NCBI GenBank assembly: GCA_900660155.1
Contig: CABFPE010000120.1
Coordinates: forward strand, 446,082-510,081
Direction of reading: 5' to 3'
DNA length: 64,000 nt
DNA from: Hofstenia miamia
Taxonomy: Eukaryota > Xenacoelomorpha > Acoela > Hofsteniidae
The notes under the pieces: model-generated
Told to the model about the DNA's origin: nothing
What the model saw: the letters and a program-made list of their open reading frames with translations, nothing else
Databases searched by the model: none
Shown: piece by piece, positions 35,740 through 46,561 of the stretch
How the letters are laid out: each line of letters opens with the position of its first letter
How positions within the stretch are numbered: position 1 is the stretch's first letter
Position numbers and translations under genes: made by a program

Positions 35740-36340
35740 TTTCCAAAGTGACTTTGGAAGTAATGCTAATGTACCTATTGTATACACTTTTAGGTACTTA
35801 AGTGTAACCATTGACTCAAAGTTAAATTTCAAAACTCAAAAAGTATGACACTAGTAGCTAAGCAGCTACCACTTTGTGCGATTATTCAATTCTTCCATGC
35901 TTTATTATGAGCCACCTTAATTATGCAAACACTTTATTTACTGATCTAAGTGATGCACTTTATAGAAAACTTGACATTCAATTAAAATAGGCACTGAATA
36001 TCTCAGCAAAAAATCCATCGAAAACTAAACATTACATTTCAAGGTCAAATCTCTCCAAAACAACTCGTCATTTTGAATACCCTGCTAACATTTTTCAAGC
36101 TCGTCAAAAATCTCAACCGCCTTATAATACAATTAAGTTCACAGGATTTGCGCATAAACAGATTTCCAGATCAAAACTTTTTACATGTGTTAAGTATAAG
36201 AAAAGTTTTAAATAAATCTTTCATTAATGTCATTTGAACCTGGAATTCGCTACCTAAGGAAATTAAAAGCATTGAAAAATTAAAACATTTTAAAAAGCAT
36301 TTAAAAATCTTCCTTAACTAAAATATATTTCTGTTACATC
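35740..36340 (+). mobile_element. LINE C-terminal remnant downstream of copy C
   Basis: Plus-strand pieces read PIVYTFRYLSVTIDSKLNF and, at 36236-36320, WNSLPKEIKSIEKLKHF followed by KKHLKIFLN and a stop, the usual end of a jockey/CR1-type RT. Stops in between show decay. Its 3' tail (36350-36600) resembles 39890-40020. Confidence 0.65.
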
Positions 36341-36879
36341 ATGGTTAGCATATAATTTTGCAACAATGACTATACGATACCTAGTCAACAAAAATAGCAA
36401 TATACAGTAATGTATCCATAACCTGTAAGATTTGTTACTTTTTGTAATGTATGTTGATTTGTATATAAGTTTTTTTGAAATTATTGACGCTATTCAGATA
36501 AATTATCTGTTATTAAATTGTAAATATTTATATCTGAATATAGAATCTCTTATCTTATTGTGGTATCACTCCACCTCAGTGGTGAAAGACATTTCATCTT
36601 AATTATTACGAAATTTGTAATTACCGATTGTACATTAATTTCATTGCATAGATTTTGAATTTCCCTCGCTTAGGTGTTATGTCACATTTTGAAAAAACGC
36701 GTTATTATAAATATTTAAATTTTCTGTTGCAGTTCTGTTGATTTCGTATCGTACAAAAGGTTATGTGAGGAACCTGTCTTTTGTTGTATCAATACGGTAT
36801 GATCTTTTGCTTTTGTTTACCATTTACCTGCTTATTACTTATAAATATGCGATGAATGTAAGTAGTTTCAATACAGTTT

Positions 36880-37027
36880 AGTTTACTGTTTTCTTGACTT
36901 GCATGTTTTAGTAAAAATGCTTTTCTAAATTTCTCGAAGTGCTGAGCCCGGTGCCTTGTGCTGCCACAACTCCGCAAGCTCACCCCTTGGCACTCCGGTA
37001 GGTATAAGAATAGGGCCTTACACATTT
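36880..37027. other. Left part of a unit split by the 2.2-kb element
   Basis: GC-richer than its surroundings. The minus strand is open over EQMCKALFLYLPECQGVSL. Without the 37034-39260 insertion it would be continuous with 39267-39560. Probably an unidentified repeat. Confidence 0.35.
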
Positions 37028-37033
37028 GCTCTT

Positions 37034-39260
37034 CCATGGATTTCTACTATATATCTGGATGAATGACTAAATTTCGGCAGCTAAGTGGCGACATCTCAAT
37101 TAGGCTATTGATGTGGATTTCTGCTACGCATATATATATATATATATATAGCAGAAATCCCTATCATTAACATTGATATTGCAGCACAATAATCAAGCAT
37201 GCAATTCCACCATATTATAAACCGCTGCTTCTGTTTAATTGTACCGATGCTGCATAAATTATGTATACAATTATGTATTACAGGTTAAAATCCATGCATA
37301 GAAAAGATATTAACATTGCATGAAATTCCAATGTAAGAGATATTCAAGAATGTTGGATGAATAGAATCTCTAGCATTTTCTAATAACATTGTTTGTTCAA
37401 AGCATTTGCACAGGATGACTTTGATTTCTTATTCATATATTTTCACTTTTCAAGACAAGGAGCTAGTTAATTTCCGCCTAAAGGTATTTATGATAAAGTC
37501 AATAACTGCAAATATAGACATTGTTAACTTGAATAACTCAATTTTATCAAAAGCTTTTCATGAAGTGCTTTTCGGAGTTTCTAAACAGTTTACTATTTTG
37601 TTGCATTGAATAGCATTTCTATTCTGAATTGTGTAAAGTGTAACATGGGAGATTCAGTCCCCTATTCCACATCCTCTAATTTCTTCCGAATTTATAATTC
37701 TGCTAATTGATTATACTTATAATATTAAAAATATGATGTATATTTATTGATCCTAAAGTTTTTCAAATTCCCAAATATGAATTTTTCAATTTGGAGAGTA
37801 GGTGTTTGATCACATTCGTACTGGATATCATGCCGAGCTTTGCAGTCATGTTAAGTTGATCTTCAAATTGAATTCGATTTCCCTAAACCCTAATAACCTT
37901 CAATGAATTTCATTGCATCATTGAAATTCTTGGAATTTTATGATAAAAAATAGTGGTATTACACAAACTGCTTCTTTTCTTAGAGATTTGTCAATGTTTT
38001 AAGATTGTGAATGTAGCTCGACACCAAATCTGTTCATTTATTGAATACCTTTTCTGAAATTGGTAACGCTCATTGAGTGGTGTCAATTATTACATTGGAA
38101 TTTGACAATGTTGAGAGCGAAAAAAATTAAGATGGATTCTATATTAATTGATCTTTCTGATGATCAGATTAAAAGTATTGAAGTGATAATATTTGATAAA
38201 CAATAGAAAGACATAGTGGTGATATGAAAGTCTGCACACTATGACAATGGATGAGCATTTAGAAGTGAATGTATATGCGCATAATTATGTTGCTGGGTGG
38301 GTTCAGGCAAAAAATGAAAAGAAGCAATAGATACACTTGCAAGCAGAGAATTGGTGTAAAATTTTGCAAAGAGATACAATAAAAAAACATCAAAAAAAAC
38401 TCTTCAATTTTGTTGACATACAACCATTCCATTGGCTTTGAAACAAATAGTGGAAACATTGTATTTAAGATAGTTTTTACAATTTTCAAAAATCAATTTT
38501 TTCTAAAAGAACAGACGTGAAAAATAGATCAAGTGACTTGTTACACCAAATGTTGCCTGTGATGAAAGTCTTTTTGAACTCATTTGTTTACTTTGCTAAA
38601 AATTGCAAGACCATGATTACAGTAGGCTTTGATGGGAATATTAAATGCCAAGAATGTAAGTCTTCAACATGAACAGTGATGTGCCTAATTGTGTTAGATT
38701 CTGGTTCGAAAAGCTTGATCAAGATGAGCTCTATGAACCAAGTGATCGTAGCTACGTCGTCACTGTCTTAACCTCACATTATTTCAAGCAAATTTCTTCT
38801 GTGGATAATCTTCGTACATCCGATTTTTCAGGCGTTAATCATTGAGACATCATTTGATCTTTGTCTTTGTTCTTTATGAAGCTTGGTAATTAAAACCATT
38901 TAAATTTTGAAAATAAATTTTGCTCAAAGGAGCAGCTTTCATTAAGAAGCTATTTAATAGGTTGTTAAAATATTTTATTACGTATTTTAGTGAGGCTAAG
39001 ACTAATGATTCCAATACCTTTAAACGAAATTTAAGAAAATTACAGTTTCATTCCTGTAGTTTTATATTATAATTGTATTAATTGTTCAATGAAAGCAACT
39101 TATTCTTGAATAGCTAATTTATCGAAAATTTTTGTATTAAATTTCTAATTCGCATTCATATTTAACATAAGCAGCATTAATGTAAGTAAGCCTAATTCGG
39201 ATGTCGCCCCTTAGCGGATATTATATACTTATTCATCCAGGTATATAGTAGAAAGCCATG
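37034..39260. mobile_element. 2.2-kb DNA element with long inverted ends
   Basis: The left end (37034-37110) and right end (39185-39260) form an inverted repeat of about 75 bp with scattered differences. It starts CCATGGATTTCTACTATATA on the left. On the right the reverse complement reads CATGGCTTTCTACTATATA. GCTCTT at 37028-37033 is repeated at 39261-39266, a 5-6-bp target duplication. The interior is AT-rich with only short frames (for example LDQDELYEPSDRSYVVTVL near 38715-38775); I cannot assign a transposase. A (TA)n run follows the left end. Confidence 0.6.
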
Positions 39261-39266
39261 GCTCTT

Positions 39267-39594
39267 CATGTTATTATTTATTTAATTTATTGCTGCCACC
39301 TAAATTGCACGAGCTAAGAAAGCACTAAGTGTAGGTTACACATGCATCCAAGAACACTTAGGTTTTCTCTCACTTTTAAACCAGGGCCCTCGTCCAATGC
39401 AACTCTTTGTGAGATTCTCTGTATCGGGTAGGCTGAGTGGGGCCACACCCTTCCTGTTACCTGATCTTCTGTATCATTTTAACGTTCAAGGTGTACATTC
39501 ACCCCGTTATTGCTGGATTTCAGTTGATTATAACTCTGCGACATTGGCAAATCATGCTGCGATGACAACAGGTTTCATGCAGATGCCGCATTAT
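39267..39594. other. Right part of the split unit
   Basis: Continues the sequence interrupted at 37027. It includes CCAGGGCCCTCGTCCAATGC and a GC-richer stretch with a short open frame. The family is not recognised. Confidence 0.35.
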
Positions 39595-39880
39595 ATACCG
39601 AGTGACCCAAAAGTCCTGTTAACCACAATTGGCTAATAAAATTTACAACCCAACACTCATCCAACACATTTCTGTGCTAAATTATGATCGTTTTCTTGAT
39701 AAAGCACCTAAATTTTGAAAAATTTGTGCAAAACATCTAAAATATACCTTACAATTCAATACCAACAACAAGTGAGAAATTGTAAATGTTAAATACTATT
39801 ATCAACGCTTTCCTACAAGGCAAACTTTCAGTTAGTGAGTACAAAGTCCCCACTGTTGACCCATTGAAATATAGTAGAAA
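39595..39880 (+). repeat. Diverged 3' flank belonging to copy C
   Basis: TATACCGAGTGACCCAAAAG and the following 280 bases align with 28917 onwards (downstream of B), with many changes. In C this flank begins at 35583 and breaks near 35680, then resumes here. About 3.9 kb of insertions (LINE tail, 2.2-kb element and its host repeat) therefore separate the halves. Confidence 0.6.
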
Positions 39881-40019
39881 TTTATTCAACGCTTAAATAT
39901 TTTTTGTAGATTGTTTTGTAAGTATGTGCATATCTTTTGTAAATTCTATGACCAGATATTAAATTGTGAGAATTTATCTGAATAAGTAATCTCTTAAAAG
40001 ATTATTACATAGGGTAGAT

Positions 40020-42520
40020 ATAGGGAAATTGTGACCTATAAGCTTATTTGCATAATTTGCATAAACAGGAATACAGCTATAAACCAAGTTTTACAAATGT
40101 TTTCAGCAACTTATTTATATGTAGATACCATAACAATCACTAAATCTTGTTTAGTTGATAATTGGCTTGATGATGACAGAGATAAATATCTCTTATTACC
40201 TATCTGTGTAGGTAATATGAGACCACTTCATTTTCAACATAAATCTCACAGTCGTACCTATGAAAAAGTATTTCAAAGTCAAAAGCTGTTTAAATTTTAA
40301 CCAAAACGTCATGTTTCTAATCAAATAAAATTGACTACCATATAAATAGTATTTAATGTGCATCACAATGTTGCTTGTACTTTTGCCTCCAGCACTTCAC
40401 ATTTTGTCATTAAAACATAAATCCATGGCAGTAAGATTACACAATTGGTTGTCTCATATTACCTATACACATTATTCATTGAATGTTTTTATTGAGGGCC
40501 TATATATGCACTCCACACTTTGCACTATGTTCGATTGACCTAAACAGCAATAATCCAATTTCATGATAATGTTATAAACACAATTTTAATAACACATCTC
40601 TATTAGTTTAATTGACCACTGTATTCCTTAAAAACCCATTATTTAAGCCTAAGGCATGACAAGTTCTTACCTTTGCCTTTGGACTTGTTGAATCACCACA
40701 TTTACAATTTTTTTAAAAGATCGAAATTAAATACTTATAAAATTAACCTTACAATAAGAACCTAAATTAAATTAACATTACAATGATTTACAAAAAATAT
40801 AAAATATATATATTAAAAGGTACGTGTATTTAAATTTGCAACGTATTGAAGTAAAACGTCCTGAAATACAGATCTTCAGCATAAAAAAACAACCAGTTTA
40901 TTGAACTTCATGTAGAAGAAGCTATGAAGAGAGTGTAGAGGCCATGCCTCCCATCAGAATCAATCAAAGAGCCACAAATACAAGTGTGAGGCTTACAAAC
41001 TTTGCTTCCAAGTCTCAATGCTGCAGCAATCCTGAGGCTTAGGTTAGTCATTTTAAGGCTTAGATTCAAAAAAGGGTAAGCATTTAACAATGCACATGCA
41101 ATTTTTCCTTGATATGCTGAAAGGCGGTTGTTCTTGTGGCCATCAAAAGTGTCAATAAGACGACAAAGCTCTGCAGCATAAACAACCTTAATCCATCTTT
41201 TTTGTATGCTTGAAATCAGCTGTCATGCTTTCAAGAAGTTCGTACTGGGCATTAAAACCTATAGGAGAANATAGGGAAATTGTGACCTATAAGCTTATTT
41301 GCATAATTTGCATAAACAGGAATACAGCTATAAACCAAGTTTTACAAATGTTTTCAGCAACTTATTTATATGTAGATACCATAACAATCACTAAATCTTG
41401 TTTAGTTGATAATTGGCTTGATGATGACAGAGATAAATATCTCTTATTACCTATCTGTGTAGGTAATATGAGACCACTTCATTTTCAACATAAATCTCAC
41501 AGTCGTACCTATGAAAAAGTATTTCAAAGTCAAAAGCTGTTTAAATTTTAACCAAAACGTCATGTTTCTAATCAAATAAAATTGACTACCATATAAATAG
41601 TATTTAATGTGCATCACAATGTTGCTTGTACTTTTGCCTCCAGCACTTCACATTTTGTCATTAAAACATAAATCCATGGCAGTAAGATTACACAATTGGT
41701 TGTCTCATATTACCTATACACATTATTCATTGAATGTTTTTATTGAGGGCCTATATATGCACTCCACACTTTGCACTATGTTCGATTGACCTAAACAGCA
41801 ATAATCCAATTTCATGATAATGTTATAAACACAATTTTAATAACACATCTCTATTAGTTTAATTGACCACTGTATTCCTTAAAAACCCATTATTTAAGCC
41901 TAAGGCATGACAAGTTCTTACCTTTGCCTTTGGACTTGTTGAATCACCACATTTACAATTTTTTTAAAAGATCGAAATTAAATACTTATAAAATTAACCT
42001 TACAATAAGAACCTAAATTAAATTAACATTACAATGATTTACAAAAAATATAAAATATATATATTAAAAGGTACGTGTATTTAAATTTGCAACGTATTGA
42101 AGTAAAACGTCCTGAAATACAGATCTTCAGCATAAAAAAACAACCAGTTTATTGAACTTCATGTAGAAGAAGCTATGAAGAGAGTGTAGAGGCCATGCCT
42201 CCCATCAGAATCAATCAAAGAGCCACAAATACAAGTGTGAGGCTTACAAACTTTGCTTCCAAGTCTCAATGCTGCAGCAATCCTGAGGCTTAGGTTAGTC
42301 ATTTTAAGGCTTAGATTCAAAAAAGGGTAAGCATTTAACAATGCACATGCAATTTTTCCTTGATATGCTGAAAGGCGGTTGTTCTTGTGGCCATCAAAAG
42401 TGTCAATAAGACGACAAAGCTCTGCAGCATAAACAACCTTAATCCATCTTTTTTGTATGCTTGAAATCAGCTGTCATGCTTTCAAGAAGTTCGTACTGGG
42501 CATTAAAACCTATAGGAGAA
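40020..42520. repeat. Perfect 1250-bp tandem duplicate around one N
   Basis: 40020-41269 and 41271-42520 are the same sequence, base for base as far as I can see, separated by a single N at 41270. This pattern marks two overlapping contig ends placed side by side. It is most likely one locus counted twice. Confidence 0.85.
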
Positions 42521-43930
42521 CCAAGAACTATGAGATCTTCTTCTGAAATCACTTTGATGCCTGGATATCTACTTTAAAAATCACTCAAGATTTTCGCACT
42601 CAGCTCTGAGTTGGGATTTCCAATAAGAATTAGATCACATTTGGAAAGATTAACTTCAAGACCAATGGCCCCAGAAAACTCAATGATACTTGTCTAAATC
42701 TCTAAGGACTGTTTCCATCTTGTCTGCCACATCGCCATAATCCATGTACCAGAGATTGAGCTAACTTACAAAACGTTCAGCATATTTTTGGATAGCATCA
42801 CAAAAAAGTGGTGGACCTTCAGAATCACCCTGCTGTGCTCCGACTTCATTAGAAATGATGGAGTCACAAAAAAACAGGGCGCTGTGTTCGCCATAGCAAC
42901 AGGAGGCAAATGGGTAAAGTTTTGAATGATTTTTGCGAGTAGTATCCAACATTGCTTGCCCGCTTAAGCTGTTAAAAGCATTTTTATAGTCAATTTTTAG
43001 CATGAAGTTGCTATCAGAGAGAGTTCTTGCTGATATGTATGACCTAACTGCGTGAACCGCAGCTTCAACTCCTTGTTGAATGTTGTAATCCAGCTGGATA
43101 TGACCAAATTCCCTTTTCCTCATAAATGCTACACACTCCCCAGCGCTCGTAGATAAAAGACGACGCAGTGTGTTTCCCACTGCTATGGGACGGTATGTTC
43201 ATGCTTTCTTTTAACAGATTTGCTCTGAAAAAAACGATCTGATGATCTTTGGAACCTTACCAGATAAAACTACATTAACAAACTCTGTGAGAGCAACACA
43301 AAGATTGATTGCTGCTGTTGTATTGTCTTCTGTAACCAGATCTTTCAGTAATTGTGGTCTTAGTTGATCAGGTCCACCAGTTGAGCTTGAGGGAAATGAA
43401 ATCAAGCACATTTAAACAAAGACTGTGCTCACTGAGTAAGATTCAAACTTGGAAATGGCAACTACTGGGGGTCTATTGTATGGGTGTTTGCTTCTTATCT
43501 CTGAAATTATTTCCTCTGTTGGCTCAGCAATACAGTCGAATGATGAAACAAGTCTTGCTGTGACTTTAATGTCAAACTCCTCTAACTTGTTTTATGCAAG
43601 TTTAGGAAGAGCTAAATTCCTAAAAAATTTGAATTTACGTTTTGGAGGAGTAAAATTTTGAAATATAGAAAATAATGACTACACTCATCAGCAAAAACCT
43701 TTTGGTTTTCTATGCTTGCCTCATTGGCGCTCAGAGCTGAGGCATATTTTAGGGAATGCTTGATATTTTCAGGGTTGTTTGTAACATTTTTTATGAGATA
43801 TGAAACACAACAAGCTACTTGAATTCTAGCGCTTTTGAGGACACGTTTGATCACCGGAATATCTGAAGAAAGAATGGTTCGTAGCTTCAAAATAATCTTG
43901 CTGAAATCAGATGAAGTGGCCAATAAGTTG
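40908..43930 (-). mobile_element. Non-LTR retroelement with CxCG C-terminal motif
   Basis: In order on the minus strand: an N-terminal helical region (43923-43612); RT fingers SSSTGGPDQLRPQLLKDL (43411-43211); palm GNTLRRLLSTSAGE, MLKIDYKNAFNSLSG and EVGAQQGDSEGPPLF (43180-42761); a degenerate YMDYGD box just after; and RIAAALRLGSKVCKPHTCIC with CGSLIDSDGRHGL (42341-42159, repeated at 41090-40908 by the assembly duplicate). The cysteine-histidine motif after RT is a known trait of one group of animal non-LTR elements; I do not name the clade. The YxDD box is altered and the frame is broken at several points, so it is inactive. Confidence 0.72.
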
Positions 43931-44197
43931 AGATCAGCAAGTTGTTGAGTCAGGCTTGTGGAGGAATTACAACAGCGTTGCCATCTATAATCTTCAGTGT
44001 CACGTCAAGAAGTATGATCAAGATCAGTGCACTTTACATGAAGATACCCGCAGCCATTGCACCACTGCAAGCACCACAACATTTGCACAGAACTACCTTT
44101 ATTAGAAGATATTGTTGTTAATTGAGCTTGTAATAGTCCTGTTTCTGTTATGACTTTTGGTTCTGTTCTTTTCGTTTTGATTTTCTTTGTTTCAATG

Positions 44198-44219
44198 TCT
44201 TATCTTATCTTATCTTATA
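44198..44219. repeat. TCTTA pentanucleotide repeat
   Basis: Four tandem TCTTA units, like the short repeat tails of some LINEs and SINEs. Confidence 0.8.
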
Positions 44220-44499
44220 AAAAATTGCCATTTTCATAAATTCAGATTATTTCTTTAATGAATTTGTTAATAAAATTACTTGGATACTCATTTTCTTCAG
44301 ACTATTTTATTAACAAATTTATTAAAGAAACAATGCATGAAATATTGAACAAGACAGAAAATATCCGAATAATTTTGAAGACATTTTTAAAATTGAATGT
44401 AGAGGTAAGCACACAACAGATATGATTAATCAAATACGAAGAATAAATTATATAAAAGAAAATAAGATTTGCTTATACAACATGAAAAGCTTAGTCAAA

Positions 44500-44940
44500 A
44501 CCTAGAATTATAATCAATGACAAAGATATCCGATAATTCCAATGTTATCTATAAAATCAATTGCACCTGTAGTGAGGACTATTTTGGATATAGTAGCAGA
44601 CAACTAAACAGAATAAAAGAACACGAAACTAAGTCAACAGAACAACTAAGAAAAGGTTGATTAAATTGACATCAAAATTTTAAGATCAAACATCCTCAAA
44701 AATTTAAACGTAATCGAAAGTATATACATAAGAAAAATGCAACCAAATCTTAACACCAAAGCTGATTACATAGATCAGCACAAATTACCTCTAATCAACG
44801 TTAAATTATATATAATATCTTTTAATTAAATAATGCATATTTAGAGGAAAAATTTTGTAAATTGACGATGCTCAAGTTGAGCGAAATATATCTTTCAGTC
44901 AACTGTTTTTACTAAAATTATTAAAAATCCTTAACAACAA
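44500..44940 (+). mobile_element. Penelope-like element 3' end with GIY-YIG domain
   Basis: The plus strand reads NVIYKINCTCSEDYFG, then YSSRQLNRIKEHE. This fits the GIY-YIG endonuclease of Penelope-like elements (aromatic-rich VIYKI strand, YFG for YIG, then R-x-x-R-x-x-EH). It ends near YIDQHKLPLINV and a stop at about 44830, followed by a 3' tail shared with 20390-20533 and 21279-21340. Only the C-terminal part is present and it is broken. An inverted repeat (CTTTAATGAATTTGTTAATA and its complement) lies just upstream at 44250-44330. Confidence 0.65.
44862..44892 (+). ncRNA. Hammerhead-ribozyme-like fold in the Penelope tail (speculative)
   Basis: TTGACGA, then the self-complementary GCTCAAGTTGAGC, then GAAA and TATATC. 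This parallels the hammerhead core CUGANGA - stem II - GAAA - stem III - AUC, with the first core base changed. Flanking AAA and TTT could give a short stem I. The GAAATATATC part is kept in all three copies. Penelope-like elements are known to carry hammerheads, but this match is imperfect. Confidence 0.25.
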
Positions 44941-44949
44941 TAATGTTAA

Positions 44950-46310
44950 TTCTTGTTAATTACTTTATTTTGTAGTAAGAAATATTACACTTTGAAAAAA
45001 ATAAATTGATGTCGAATATAAAAAAAATTTTGAATTACAATTTTGAAAATATATTTTGTAGTTTGCTCTGATATTGGAATGAATTGACAAGCTCTGAAAT
45101 GTTGCTTTGCATGTTTTTCATTTTCAGTTTATTTAAAATTGATTAAAATATTGTATTTCAAAAAGTAGCATCAAAAGGATTTTTAATATTTACTACCTTC
45201 GAAGATTGTCATGGTGAAATTGAAATAAAAAAATTCGATTTTTTATTTTAAATCGGATTTTTTCGCAACACTGATCTTTGTACATTACAAAAAATATAAA
45301 AATACTCATTAAGGTTTAAAGCAAATGGTTTTTCTATAATTTGGTCATTCTCCTTATGTCGACTCAGAATTCATACATGTTATATAACTTGTTGCTATAA
45401 TGTTGGAATTTTACTGTATAAATAGTTGAGTTTTCATAACCAATTTCAGAACTACACGTCGTTCTTAAAATATTTCCCACAGATCAGGGCATTGACACAT
45501 ATATACGAATATATGAGATTTTTAAAAAAACGTATATACGTGAATATATTATTAGCTTAAGGAGAATATCGCATATATATAGAGTCAGCTAATTATACAA
45601 AAGCTGAAAGGATAAGTTCGAAAGACTGTTAAGTGTAACGTAACAAAAGATTTTAATAGATAATTTGTTATCCTTCAACGTCTGGCAAAAAACTAATTAT
45701 ATGGGGCAAAAATGGCAATATATGAAAGAGACTATCTCTCAACACTTATCCTAATCTACTGGTCCGCGATGGAATTCATCTCTCTCGAAATGCTGTATTC
45801 TGCATGACAAAGATATTGCAAAGTTATCTTTCAACTCAGCAATTTTATCACACATCTCTTCAAAGAACACACACATCATATTCTCAAGCTCTCTCTGGCT
45901 CAGCACGCCGGCCTCCTTTGCTGACCGTTTGTACAAATATACGGAAAAATGAATATACGAAGGAAAATCTATAAAATATACGAATATACGATATACGAAA
46001 AATCAGATATACCTCAATGTTCTGACACCGGCACTTAAGTTTAAAAAAAAATTTTCTAGATACTGTAGTTATTTATTTAATATTTAAAAATAGGAATTGC
46101 TCTAAACGGGTATCAGAGAGTTCTTATAAATAAATGTAATAAACGGAATTATTTAAATAAAATTTCTAATTTACAAGATAGAGCAATGTACAAATTTCAA
46201 AATTCAAAGCTTTCCAAATTTTCGCAAAATTACAAAATTTGGAAGCTAATTTAATGGATTGAGAGCAGCATTGATGCCGGGTGCACAATGGAGTCATGCA
46301 GTATATCGTC
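44950..46310. other. AT-rich stretch, one candidate coding fragment
   Basis: Mostly degenerate A/T sequence with TATACGAATATA-type repeats (45500-45550, 45950-46010). A GC-richer block at 45751-45936 is open on the minus strand over AGVLSQRELENMMCVFFEEM and CDKIAELKDNF. It could be part of an exon or of a transposon protein, and has no recognised family. Confidence 0.35.
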
Positions 46311-46315
46311 AAAGT

Positions 46316-46561
46316 TCAGACATTACACGATTCATTGACGGAATTGAGTTTAAAGCCATCAATAGAAGGACGCGATTGGGTAAGTACTGCTGCGATGCTT
46401 TGCTTTTTCATTGGTGGCGACAAACGATAAAAAGAGGGTTGACGTGCTGCACTGAAACTCTGCCACACCTGTACCCATTGATGACGAGCGTCAGCATGCG
46501 TGCCGCAATAGAACACCAGTATGAAAAAGCCTTGCGCGCCAGTGCAAACAAAATACACAAT
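46316..46561 (-). CDS. Receptor exon: helix 7 and cytoplasmic tail
   Basis: Acceptor TTTAG, then IVYFVCTGAQGFFILVFYCG, the most family-typical stretch of the gene (compare QGFFIFxFHC). The tail is Ser/Arg/Pro-rich (SFYRLSPPMKKQS) and stops at 46316. A donor-like GTGTGG after 46469 would give a shorter variant. Confidence 0.75.
   Translation of the reverse strand: MVYFVCTGAQGFFILVFYCGTHADARHQWVQVWQSFSAARQPSFYRLSPPMKKQSIAAVLTQSRPSIDGFKLNSVNESCNV

Noticed and set aside
40031-40538. Plus-strand frames repeated at 41282-41789
   Set aside because: They appear twice only because of the assembly duplicate, lie in the flank of a retroelement and show no domain.
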